Source: Immersiella caudata
Taxonomy: Eukaryota > Ascomycota > Sordariomycetes > Sordariales > Lasiosphaeriaceae
DNA length: 64,000 bases
Assembly (NCBI GenBank): GCA_030512335.1
Contig: JAULSU010000001.1
Span: 7,254,001-7,318,000, forward strand
Direction of reading: 5' to 3'
Under the pieces are notes generated by a model. It ran no database searches and was not told the DNA's origin. It saw nothing but the letters and a program-made list of their open reading frames with translations. A program made the position numbers and the translations under genes. Shown here in pieces: positions 19,509-31,177 of this stretch. The stretch's first letter is position 1. Each line of letters opens with the position of its first letter.

Positions 19509-20618
19509 ATGAATATCCTTTATTCCACCGTCAACAGCTTGCGGGACAAGTACGCTCCGACGACGACCACGTCCACCTTTCGCAGGACTGGTGAGATTAC
19601 GCCCGACGAGTTCATCGCTGCCGGTGACTACCTTGTCTTCAAATTCCCTTCGTGGTCTTGGGCAGACGCCGACCCGATCAGCAAGCGCGTCCAGCACCTC
19701 CCACCTGGCAAGCAGTTCCTTGTGACTCGGCATGTGCCTTGTCATCGACGACTCAACGACGACTTTGCTGGGGATGCAGGCCACGAGGAGTCGGTAGTCG
19801 AGAGCTCCAAGGGAAATGCCGACGATGACGACGGCTGGCTACGAACGGGTGGCCTGGCGAGCTCGCAGCCGCTCAAGCTCCGGGAGGTGCGCACAGTGGA
19901 CGATGCTGGCAACGTCGGCGACCGGGAGGTTGTAGAAGACGATGACATCCCTGACATGGAAGATGAGGATGACGACGATGCCATCATTCGAGATACCGAT
20001 GACGGTGGAAAGAACAGGTGAGAAATAACCGCACCCCTTGATTCACATGCTCCAGACTGACACTCCTCCCTCGGCAGTGGACGACGGACATACACACTCT
20101 ACATCATGTACTCGCCCTACTACCGGACTCCTCGCCTTTACTTGCAAGGATACCAGCCGAATGGCGAGCCTTTACAGCCGAGGCTGATGATGGAGGACAT
20201 CGTTGGCGACTACTCGGACAAGACTGTTACGCCGGAGGACTTTCCCTTCTTCGCCAACAATATCAAGATGGCCAGCGTGCATCCTTGCAAGCATGCCCCT
20301 GTTATGAAGACCCTGCTCGACCGCGCGGACGCGGCGCTCAAGCTGCGTCGCGAGAAACTCAAAGCTGGTCTGGCGGCAGGCAGCAAGCAGGGCATGGAGG
20401 GCCTCGTGGAGGAGATCAACAAACTAGACGTTGGGGGTATCAACACAATCAAAGATGCTCCGCCATCAACCGCCGATGCGGGCGAAGATTGGGAGGAGGT
20501 TCAACATGAGGAGGACCAGGAGGTGGCGATTCGGGTTGATCAATACATGGTTGTCTTCTTGAAGTTCATCGCTAGTGTAACCCCTGGCATCGAGCACGAT
20601 TTCACGATGGGGGTATGA
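19509..20618 (+). CDS. ATG3: autophagy E2-like enzyme Atg3
   Basis: Predicted 349-aa protein from exons 19509-20017 and 20078-20618, intron 60 nt (GTGAGA...GCAG). Atg3 transfers Atg8 from Atg7 to phosphatidylethanolamine during autophagosome growth. The catalytic cysteine is in the HPCKHA motif (about Cys240, near the Cys234 of yeast). Other family blocks: the N-terminal membrane-sensing helix MNILYSTVNSLRDKY, EITPDEFIAAGDYLV, the acidic flexible region in the middle (DDDIPDMEDEDDDD), and YTLYIMYSPYYRTPRLYL across the splice. It ends normally (KFIASVTPGIEHDFTMGV). It is transcribed away from SLA2. Confidence 0.95.
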
Positions 20619-20860
20619 GTGGCGACGCGGCGGGTTGGTTGTCATACTTTCTTGGCGTTTTCGTTGGTAACCACAGGATTTCGTTACGGGTTTGTCTGGT
20701 GTGGTTTGTTTGGGAATTAGATCATCAGTTATGGGGCGCCAAACAGGGGCGTGGCTGAATAGAGTCACTAGGGAATCGGTAGATAGGCGTATCTAACCAG
20801 GTCGTGATGAAAGATGAGATGGCCTAGGCCACAGTTTGTTCCTGCGTGATATCTCATTCA

Positions 20861-21944
20861 TTAGTCGTCATCCTCCCCTATATCCTCCTCGTCGCCGACA
20901 TCCTCGCCTTCTTGCCTCTTCCTAGCTGCTCTTTCCCTCTTCTTATCTAGCAGCTTCTGTAACCGCTTAGCCGCGTTGAACACACCACCTGTCCCTGAGC
21001 CGCATGCCGCACAACCCGGATCCTTGCGATACCTCTTGAGCGCGCACGCCTCGCAGAAGTAGTGTCCGCATTTTGTCACAACGGGCGACTTATATGGACC
21101 CTGGCAGATGACGCACGCGAACGGGATCCCCTCCAGCACAGCCTCCTCGGCCTCGTCCGCGTCCTCATCTTCAACCTTGGCCCCTCGCCTATCGACACTC
21201 GCGATGATCGTGCCTCCAATGACCTTCTTCCCCTTTGTGACATTCTCCCACTCCTTGTCGAGCTGCCATCCAGCTTGGTAGTCTTCTCTCGCGTGCAAGA
21301 ACTTGCAGTTGTCGCCGAAGCCGCAAAATCCAGTCTAAACAAACCACTTTAGCGACGCGCCCACCAAGACACGCACACCGCAAATCCAGAGAACTTACGT
21401 TTTTGTAGTCTTTGCACACATCCGCTGCCATATCCGTAATCGTTATGGTCCTGATATTCGACGGCGCCTTTACTGGCCCAACCGTCCTGCTCTTCGCGTC
21501 CGGGTTCTTCTGAATGTACGAGGTCTGGTTCTTCAACCCCTTGTAGGTCCCATCGGGCTGCGCGTCCGGCATCGCCCTTGTAGATCCCAGCAGGCTTTTC
21601 GCAGACATGCCCACAGCATCCTCGTCAAACCAGTTGCTGCCCTTGGTTGCATCGCGCTTGGAGCTATCGAGTGCGAGATCCCGTTCGCGATTGGCTTCGA
21701 AGACTGTTGCGGATAGATCTTTTTCTGTTTGCGCGTTGTTCCTGGAAGAGCCGGTAACAACGACGGTGTTCTTTTTTCTGCGCTTGATCCGCTGCCCGGC
21801 TTCGTCTTCGGAAGAGGAGAAGTCGCTGTCGTCGCTGTCGTGGGCGGGCGGGGGCGCTGCGGGACGTTTGCGGACGTTTACTTTGCCCTTGGCGCCGCGC
21901 TTTTTGAATATAGCTACCGGCGCAGGTGTCTCTGTATCCGCCAT
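20861..21944 (-). CDS. CWC24: pre-mRNA-splicing factor Cwc24 (RNF113 family)
   Basis: Predicted 339-aa protein, exons 21944-21399 and 21334-20861, intron GTAAGT...TTTAG. Cwc24 binds the activating spliceosome around the 5' splice site. It carries a CCCH zinc finger (C-x8-C-x5-C-x3-H, VCKDYKNTGFC...CKFLH, assembled across the intron) and a C3HC4 RING finger starting CVICQGPYKSPVVTKCGHYF. This pairing is diagnostic. The N-terminus is basic and Ser/Asp rich (KKRGAKGKVNVRKRP), and the tail is acidic. It converges on ATG3, with about 240 bp between stop codons. Confidence 0.93.
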
Positions 21945-22851
21945 TATTTAGGGATCAATCGAATGCGGTGCTGCGAAGTGGTGTTGCAAGGCGCAAAGGT
22001 GCAGAATCCAAAGTTACGAAGTGGATGGATCTAGGTCTAGTAGGTGCATGGACTGGTCAAAGCTTCTAGAACATCAGAGTCGCTATTCCTGACAAATGCT
22101 ATTCTGCAGTCAATCCCGTGCTAACGAACCGCGGAAGCAAGACATAAATTATTGGGCGTCAGGTTGGGAAAAATGCTTGTTTCAAATTCGTCATTCAATC
22201 ATAGCATATAATATCAGCCCGACGGTGAAGGAAACACAAGACCGTTAGAGAAGATGGACAAAATCCCACCAATACATTATCAAGTAGGTATTAGTGAAGC
22301 CTTTTTGTTCATCCCCAAGCCCTTGTAACTGGCGAACCCGTATTTCAAGAAGCTCATTCCCGCCAAAGAAAACAGTCAAGTTGACACAGGGACGAGAAAC
22401 ATCGATACTCCGTTTCCTGACACTCCTTGACGTGTCCAGACGTCGTAAAACATGACCCCATTCTTCGACACTGACTGATGCCGTAACCGCACATAAGGCA
22501 ACCCCGAGCAAAGGAAAGTTGTTGACAAGTGGGTAGTTGAAAGGCCGTGGTGAGTGTGGACTGGTGTCGATAGCCACACTTTGTCGGCGGCTTGGGTGAT
22601 TAATACATGTAAGACGATCGGTTGCGGAGAGTTGGGTGAGTTGCCACAGGATTGTGATAGAGAGAATAACCGAGAATCATCAACGTCATAAGAAATCCGT
22701 AGCGTATAGCTTGTGTGGTTGGTTCGTGACAAAACTCCAATGCATAAATGGCTCCGTAGCGACCGACAAGAAGTGATCGACGCCATACGGATATGGCAAT
22801 CTAGTAGCTGGCATGTAAGGAAAAACTCAAAGAGTGTAAGTGGAAAATGGT
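21945..22851. other. intergenic region between CWC24 and apsA
   Basis: About 900 bp upstream of CWC24 and downstream of apsA. The open frames on the minus strand (22577-22245 and 22786-22376) have no recognisable motif and overlap each other; nothing is supported. Confidence 0.5.
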
Positions 22852-25800
22852 TTATGCCCTGGATCGCACGGTCCCGGCTGGGGTCGAAACCACAGACGGA
22901 CCGGACTGGGAGTTGTGGGAATGTGTGCGGATGTGCCCGCGCGGATGGCGACCTCGCCTTGAACTACTAGTCAAGGTACCGACGTCATGTTTTCCTATTC
23001 TTGTTAGTGCGGACGTCCGCACACAACGGTACTTGAGTGATGAGCTTACCATCGCAGCACGCCCGAACGTTCTCCAGCCGGTCCGCCTCGCGGTCCTGCC
23101 TTTCAATAATCTGACGCAGATCCTCAGCACTGTCTTGAACTTCGCTGGCCTCATAGATGCTGTGTTGTATGGGATTACGACCGGAGACACTCCTGCTCCG
23201 GAGGCTGCCAAACGTCCCAGTGAGAAGACCGTTGTCTTTCCAATATCCGCTGATCCTACTGAAGGTACCAACAGACGGTCGATCCTGAGTGGACTTTTTG
23301 TGGTGGGTGGGGGTGAGGGTGGGAATATCCATAGAGATATTCATCATCGGGGATTCGTTGCGAATGGTCCGCGAGTTGTAAGATGACACGGACGTGGCAG
23401 TGCGAGCGCCATTAGGAACTCGTCTTCCATATGACGGATTGAACTCGTCAACATCTTCCCTGGTGATATTGCCAGCCATCTCCTCTGTGTCGGTGTGGCC
23501 CTCGTCGTGCGTTCGGAGAAGCAAGTACGAAAGCGCGTTGAACCAAGTTTCGTGCCTTTGGCCGGTGGTGCAGGTAAACTTGATCGTCCGGCCAGGAGAT
23601 ATGATGACAAGACTCTTGCGGTGCAGACCTGGTGGCATGGGATTGTCGTCCGTTACGACTCGAACAGCCTCGATCGGGACACTCTTTGCTCGCAGCTCAG
23701 CGCGGCCAGCGGCGGAAGGATCACGCTCGCTCCAGTACAAAGTGCGGGTGTAAGGATGGACCCAGAAGTAGCGTCGATGCCTGTTCTCTGAGAATTCACC
23801 ACGACCGGCCTTGCGAGTGTACTTCCATAGATACTCGCCAATCATAGTCTGGGTGATAGCCTGAATCATGCGAGGGTCAGTGTTGGGACCGAACCCGTGA
23901 GCGTCGAACGCCCCTGCATCCTGCATGTTGAACCTGCTGTCGAGCTCAGACGCAAATGATGAGACGGAAGACTTCCGGCTATGTTGGGTCAGAGAAGTTG
24001 GGGAACGCAGATCGTGGGTCCCATTGGTAGAACCGCCCCTGACAGCGCGAGGCGTCGGCGTCCCGCGACCAGACGTGACCGAAATGGGAGACATTGGCCG
24101 CTTCGTGCCGTTGGGAGTGCGTGGTCTGTAGGGTGCGCTTTGCATGTTTTGAGCGTTCTGAACACTCTGGGCTCTGAGGACAGACGCCGGGAACAACGGC
24201 GGGCCCATGGTGCCAGTTGCGCCTTGGGTGCCGCTAGAGGAGCCGGTCCTTGCTGCTTCGATGACCTCCTTATGGTTCGCTGGGAGGGGTGGAAGATCGC
24301 GAAGGGAGCCACGGGTACTTGCAGAGCTGCCCGGTCGGCGAGTGTCAGATGTGTCGGAAGCAACGTCAGCCATCTTTGCCCTCGACCGGCTTGTGCTGTC
24401 AATACTCGCTTGTCTGGGCCGGTGAATCCTGACCGTGGACGGTGTGCCGATGCTACCAGCCGAGTTGGACCGCGTGAGACCAACGCCCTCAAATGGTTGG
24501 CTCTCGGCCTTGAGAATCTGATCAAGCGCCTCAGACGTGAGGGCAGTCTGCGCACCTTGGTCAGTGGTGGAGAGCGCGTTCTTTTGCGCTGTTGTCCCTT
24601 CCTCGTTTCCTCGTACCACAGCGTCCCATCCCCGCAGGATGTTTGGCGGGGTCTGTGGTCGAGCCCGTTCAACCTCCTCCATATCGCGAGGAATGATGAA
24701 TGCATTTCTCTTGGGGCTGCGAGGCGAAACGGGTTCACTCTCCAGTGACAGAATCGACGCCACGCTTAGCGGCGGAGCAACAACAGAAGGCTCATCAACG
24801 ACGGGTTCGACGGGCTCGCTCTCCAGGGTCCGGACCCCGGCGATGCTTAACGTCGGGGGAACAACCAAGAGCTCTTTGGGAAGCAGCGGTTCAATCTCCT
24901 GGGATACAACTGCGGATATCCCCAGGACGGGCAAAGGAGAAGCTGGTCGTTCCTGGGGCTCGACATGCTGTGCCTCGATCGTCGAGACAGACAACGCCGG
25001 GGGCGGCTGCACGGGCTCTTGACGGGGCTCAACCTCCTCAGCGCTGATTGGCGCGAATGACAGCCGAGCAGGAGATACCACAGGCTCACCGCGTGGTTCC
25101 ACATGCTCAGCGACGATGGAAGAGAGAGAAAGTGGTGCTGGGGGAGCAATAGTGATCTTGTGCTCCGTGTCTCGCACCAACACAGGGGATACAGGCGGCA
25201 GTTCCACTGGCTCTACTTGCTCAGCCTGAATGGTTGAAAGCGACAGAGCAGGTGGTGTGGGTCTGGCAGACGCTGGCTCCACAACAGGCTCAACGTCTTG
25301 TGAGGCCAATGCAGCCATGCTGAGTCTTGGTGGCGTAGGCAGTGGCGGCTGCGGGTCGGCCCGGGGCTCCACTTGTTCAACCCGAAGAGAGGACAGGCTG
25401 AGCGGAAGGGGAGCCAGCTCGGGCTCTGCCTGCGGTTCTACTTGTTCAAACACAAGTGAGGACATGCCGAAGGTGGGTGGAGTCGCCGGGGGCTCCGATA
25501 CGGGCTCTGTATCCTCTGAGAGAATATAAGATACGCTGAGCGACGGTGGTGTCGAGGGTGCCTCGAATGGCTCGATCTGCTCCGACTGAATGTAGGACAT
25601 GCTCAGTCTCTCGAGAGGTAGTATGGGGGTGGGAACAAGCCCAAGCTTTGGCGGCGAGGTGGGTGGCGATGGGAACTGCGCCAGCTTCGACTCCAGGTCG
25701 GTGTCGTTTTGCACACTTGCGTCGCTGTACGAGAACGTTGAAAGGGGCCGTGAAAACTCATCCCTGAAGTCGTTTCCAAGCCACTGCGTCGAAGCATGGG

Positions 25801-28190
25801 ACTGCCGAGGTCCAACTGCGGACTCCATGGACATTGGCCGACCGTTGAAGATGACGCTCTGTGGAGAGAGAAGCTCTTCTTCCTCACCCTCCTTGGACGC
25901 GGGCAAAACGAGCCCCACTTGAACTGGCTCGGTCATCATAGCGCTATCGACCATAATGACCTTCGGCAGGGCTGGTACTTCGGGAGGTGGTGACGCACGA
26001 CCACTGGCGAAACTTCCAGGGGTGACGGACCGAATGCTTCTGCGGCTCGGAGTGATGCCGCCCACGTAGGAGTCATCGTCGCTCCCGCCCTCAAAGTTAC
26101 CGAGCTCGGCAAACAAGCTTTGGCCTGCTTGCTGTGGGGTTCCTGATGTGCTACTTGCTGCGAAGCTAACTGGGCTGCTCTGGAAGGTTGGCTCCTCGCT
26201 GACTTGCCGCGATCGCCTGCCGAGGAGAGCACCACGACTCACTCGAAGGCGCATCTTCTGGGTTGGGGCCGTGGGTGTCTTGAGGTCGGAGAACCCATAA
26301 TCATCATTGTCGTCAGACGTCGAAGCTGTGCTCTCGAAAGAATACCTGCTGCTGCTGTAGTTCATGGGCAACACTGGAGGGCGCTTGATGCGGCTGGAGC
26401 CCTTGGAAGGGCTTGCTTCCGTCTCCGTCGCTGCATCATCATCCGACAGTTCTTCAGCGCCAGTCTCGAAGTCCTCGGTCTCGGTGCCTCGCTCATGGGC
26501 TGTCTCAAAGGCCGCATCACTGGTCTCATTTGCCGTTTCAAAGTGGTCGCTAGCAGACTCAGCAGCGGGTGGCGCGTAGCTGGTTAGGCGGAGAGTCGAG
26601 TCTGCATGCGACGAGACTCCCGGAGAGTGACTCTCACCCTGATCCTCCCATTCGGGGTCATCTGCAGTGAACAGCTCTGTTCTGCTCGACCTTGCACCGC
26701 CAAGTTGTCCCAAACGGGATGGCTTCTTAAATTCCCTCGAGTCGACCTTCCTGCTGCGCCTGTTGGTTGCGTTGGGGTCATTGCGCATCCTTTCCAGCTC
26801 ATCCCTAGCGTCCTGGAGCATGCGCTTGAGCTCAAGCTTCTCGGTCTTTTCACGATGAATATTAGTCCGCAGTGTCTGTATAGTGCGCTGGGCATGACCG
26901 AGGGACGTCTTGAGGGTCTCAGACTCAAGAACAGAGTGCCTGGGCGTCCCCTTGATTGGCGAAGGAGGTGGCGAATGCTCAGGGGTACCGTTGTCGGTCG
27001 CTGTCTGGAAGTCGTCTTCACTCATGCCGAATGCAGACTCGCGTTCCGCAGCGCGCCCGCGCTGGATTGAGAAAGCCTTGGCCAACTCCTGGTTCTGGCT
27101 CGTCAGCTCCTCGACCTTTCGCTGCATTGTCATGCGCTCCGTTTCCGAAATAGCTGCGTTACGACGGCTGGTGCCCAGCTCGATTTCGAGATTCTTGATG
27201 GCAGCAGCGTATTTCTCATCTTGTTTGGCAAGGTTGTCCTTAACCTCTTCGAGTTCTCTTTGAGTCGCGTTCTTTTCAGCCTGCAAAACATTGAGAGACT
27301 GCTGGAGCTTCTTCTCCCTATCCGCCGCCTCTTTCTGCGCCGCCATCAGTTCACGCATCTGGGTTTCGAGATTCCAGTTTTCATCCTTGTACCGGTTCTC
27401 ACTCTCGTCAAGCGTCTTCATCCGCTGCTGGAAGCCCTCCGCCTCGACCTCCAGCCTCGACCTTTCCACCTTGATATCCCGTAGTTCCTCGTCACGTTCG
27501 GCCAGAAGGGCCTGTAGGTTCCTTACTTGAGAGATCAAGGACGTGCTGATTTCGGCGGCAAATTCAATGTCATGAATCCGGTTCGCTGGTTGATTCCGCA
27601 GCTTACGATTTGGCACGCTGAGTTTGGTTGGAGATCCGGTTGCCATGCTCTCGAATTTGGAAGGGCTAACCGAGCGCTGCGAGACTGGTTAGCAATACCA
27701 CCACGAGGATCAGATGGAAGTAGCACCATACCCTGCCGCCTTTCCCTTCCGGCGCAAACGGGGAGCCCTGAGCCGCCTCATTGCTGGGAATTCTCTGCTT
27801 TGGGAGAAAAGCCCGCGCAGTCTCCCTGGCCACATCATTGTAGTCCTTCTCGATTTCGGCAAGCCGCTGTCGCAACTCCTGGCCAGGTTCGCCCTCTGCT
27901 TGGAGTTGTTCGACCTCGCGCAAGCGATCCGTAAGCTCTTTCCGCTGCTGCACTAAGGCGGTACCAAGTTTCCCAGCTTCCTCCATACGACGTTCGGTAT
28001 CCTTGAGATGCGCCTCAATTGCGCGTTTAACTTGCTCGGCCGACGTTCCTGGGCTGAGGGCAAAAAGCTGACTGTCGAAGGTCGAGTGACGCAAGTGGGT
28101 TTGTCCTGACGGACCTGTCACAAACGGGTCGAAGCCATCGCTGGTGTTGGAAGCCGCGATGGGTTTATCGGACGCAATCGAAGTCGCCAT
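22852..28190 (-). CDS. apsA: nuclear migration protein ApsA/Num1 (cortical dynein anchor)
   Basis: Predicted 1742-aa protein, exons 28190-27732, 27676-23050 and 22994-22852. Introns are GTATGG...GCAG and GTAAGC...ATAG (branch CACTAAC). ApsA/Num1/Mcp5 anchors dynein at the cell cortex for nuclear positioning. Order: DGFDPFVTG opening, N-terminal coiled coil (about 50-130), the conserved ANRIHDIEFAAEIS segment (about 183) followed by more coil, and a Ser-rich acidic middle. Then come about eleven degenerate repeats with the core VEP (about 828-1138). A C-terminal PH domain follows (about 1422-1542, starting IGEYLWKYTRKAG) that should bind plasma-membrane phosphoinositide. The C-terminal ACCDGKHDVG motif exists only after the last splice. 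The single large frame alone would miss both ends of the protein. Length is close to A. nidulans ApsA. Confidence 0.93.
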
Positions 28191-31177
28191 GATTACAGAA
28201 GCTGCCGAGTCGGCAGACCCCCTCGAAGTCCTTCGGAGTAGGACAACGCTCTACACGGTCCGATCCCGACGGGCGGCGGTATTCGGCTCGTCTTGTTGGG
28301 ATACACGCTCTGATTCCCCCTTTCCCCGCCTCATGGACAGGAAACTCGAAAGGGAGACGAGGAGAAGGCAGGCCCAGCTGCCACGCAAAGGCGGTTCGGG
28401 ATCAGAGGGACGAATTGAGTACCGGACCGTGCAGGGGTGGAGGAAAAGAAAAAAAAAACGGGAAAAATAGGAGGTGCTCTGTCGCTGCTGGGCACAGAAT
28501 ACACGACCCAGAGCGAGGACACGTCGGTGCGGCGGTCTTGGGTTTTGTTGTGCGTCGGGGAGATTACGCGACGAAGGGAGCGTTCTGTTGACTTTGAGAA
28601 TTGCTGGCAAGAATTGGGGTGAGGGGGGAATTGGCTTCGACGCGCCCGATCGAACGAATCACACGCTTGGCAGGCCACCACCTCCCCAACCAGCTGCAAC
28701 AAAATCAGGAATAACTTGTGCCGCGGTGTCTCGAAAATGCAGTAGGCTTTTTTTTTCAGAGAAATCTGGTGGATAAAACGAGAGGCAGCAGCCCAAAAGG
28801 TGCGAGGATGAGCAGAGCGGTCGGACCCGGCAGCGCGGAAGACACAAGTCTGCTGGTTCTCGAGGCTCGTTTTCGACGGGATGAACGACGGCGCGCTGGG
28901 GAAAGATGAGAGGACCTCCGGATCCACCAGTAGGTTCTCGATTGTCGACTGTCTCGCTGCCTCAGGCATAAAATCTTCCCGCTGCGCCTTCCCTGGTTCG
29001 GCACTAGCAGGGTCAGTGCTGCATGACACCCCAGCAGCTTCAACAAAGACGATTTCAGGAACTGTTGACTCGGTTCGAAACTGACCGAACTCCTTTTCTT
29101 TATTTCGACTTGCCGATGGGTGTGTTTACACCACGGTCAATCCTAGTTTTCCTGGGTTGAGGTCCTGTTGATACCTTGAGAGCACGCGAAGGGCGGTTGA
29201 CCTTTTTGGTGTGTATTCGGCCGGCTGGGAGGGGGTGCAAGACCTTGAGATCCAAGCGCTCAGCACGGTACCACCCAGTGGCATGATCTCTTTCCCGTGT
29301 AGACTCAGAGGTGTGGAAAGTTCCAAGTCTGCCATCTTTCCTGCATTGAAGAGTTCACGTCTATTCTCGACGACCACAAAGGACCAGCTACCACAGAGAC
29401 TTTCCGCTAAGCAGCCCGCAGGAAGAAGAAAAGCATGTTACCGCGAGGTTTCAGTTAATCTGAAATGAAGGACCAACTGGGATTATAACACACTTCGATT
29501 TCTACGACGCAGCAAAGTTGTGATAGTTCTGATTCCCGTCTCCTACCTTACCCATCGCCGGGTAAACTGTCCAACTCGACGAGTTCTTTCTCCCAGACCT
29601 CATATTGACTTGCGTCTCAAGTGGGGTCACAGCCTTTCTATGTACCCCGCATTGGCCAACGCGAAATTTCACGTGCTGGGTCTGTCTCTCCATCAAAAGT
29701 TGCCCTATCCCCATCACTTTTTCATTTTGCATGAAAAACATTGCCCGAAGAAATTAAACAAAACTCTTCAAACCAGGGAAATCGACGCAATTGAGCCTGT
29801 CCACTTCTCATCTGCATCTTATCCACCCTCGGAGGGGCAGTAGCATCAATCTCGGACGCCAATGACTCACCGCCTCTCCTCCCTGTGTTGCCACCGTCGC
29901 GCAAGGAAATTGAACTAGGCCCCTTTTGACACAAACATAAACAACATCACCCACAACTCTCAGCTTCACGCGTCAGCCCAACAGGAACGAGCCAGTCGGC
30001 TGCGCCAGTCTTGCCAGCTCGCCTCGGCCGCCCGCAGACTTCCCTTTTCCCCTGCGTTAGTTTTTGTGAGCGTCATGCAAGGCGTCAACAGGACGGGCTA
30101 AAAAGCCGTTGGCACTTGACGCGATGACCCCCTTTGTATGGTTGACAAGTATCACGTCTCGGACAGAGAGTTGAGGCCACGTCCTGCTATCCCATTGGTC
30201 TGCCCTCGACAGAACACCGAGGCTTGCATCTCTCACCGTCCTTCACTGCTGTCGTCGTCACACGGCAAGGGATGACATGATCGGCAAAGCAAACCACGAG
30301 GCGTCTGCGGGTCATAGCCGATCCGCCCGCCCTAACGCAACCCTGACCGTTGAGGTAACCCTAGTCCGGGCAAGTGCCGATTCTCGATCGGAGGGACGAA
30401 AATAGAAATTACCATCTTTCCTTTTTCTAGCCCAAGCCAGAGGGAGGGAACGGCGTACTGTAGACGTGCTTTGGCACAGGATCTTCACCATGCTACCAGT
30501 CTAGCTTGCTGGCACTTAAAAGTAGTCGTTGGTTAGCATCTTCATTGTAAAACCCATCGTGGTTACCAGGATAGTAAGACATAGAACAACACAATCCAGC
30601 TTTTGACCCTAGTCCTTGCCTTGCTGCCGAGTCCCTGATACTCTTCACACTGTCAATGGCGCGATGTAAGCTGAGCATCATTGGTCGTGGCCCCTTTGGA
30701 CGCTGCCAACGACGCTTCTCGTAGACTCCGTATGCATAGGTTTCTGGAGAATTGTCCCAACTAGATTCATGGAACAGCATCATAGAAGCATGGAAGGAAA
30801 TCCCCCTATGGCAAGAAACCAAGAGTGGCTAGTGAGAAGACCCCCACGTAACTAACTGAAGTTAGTGCAGAGTGACAGTATCAAGGGACTCTTAACGTTA
30901 TTAATCATGAGATCACTGCCAGATACAACCACGAAGCTCCAAAGTGGGGAGCAACATTTCCGGTTCATAAGATCAGGTGTATTCATCACATCATGTCGTT
31001 GGCCAAACCACACCGAAACTCCTCTTATGCCAGCCACCCTTTTCATGCTCCCCGTTCCTCAGATGCCCCGTTTTCCAACCACCAACACCATCAATATCCC
31101 AACCCACGCATCCAGATCCTCGCTATGCTCACAAAACAAACCACCGCCCTCCAATCAGCCCTTCTCAAAACCTATCC
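28191..31177. other. 3-kb intergenic region upstream of apsA
   Basis: No gene is supported. The region is unusually long compared with neighbouring spacers and should include the apsA promoter and a long leader. A minus-strand frame at 30822-30493 (109 codons, no known motif) is the only stretch that looks faintly coding. Plus-strand frames near 28900-29100 and 29520-29843 lack motifs. Confidence 0.4.

Noticed and set aside
23981..24748. 255-codon plus-strand and 249-codon minus-strand frames
   Set aside because: Shadows of the apsA coding frame.
30493..30822. 109-codon minus-strand ORF
   Set aside because: Faintly coding in look but no family, no partner exons and no context; left as part of the intergenic region.
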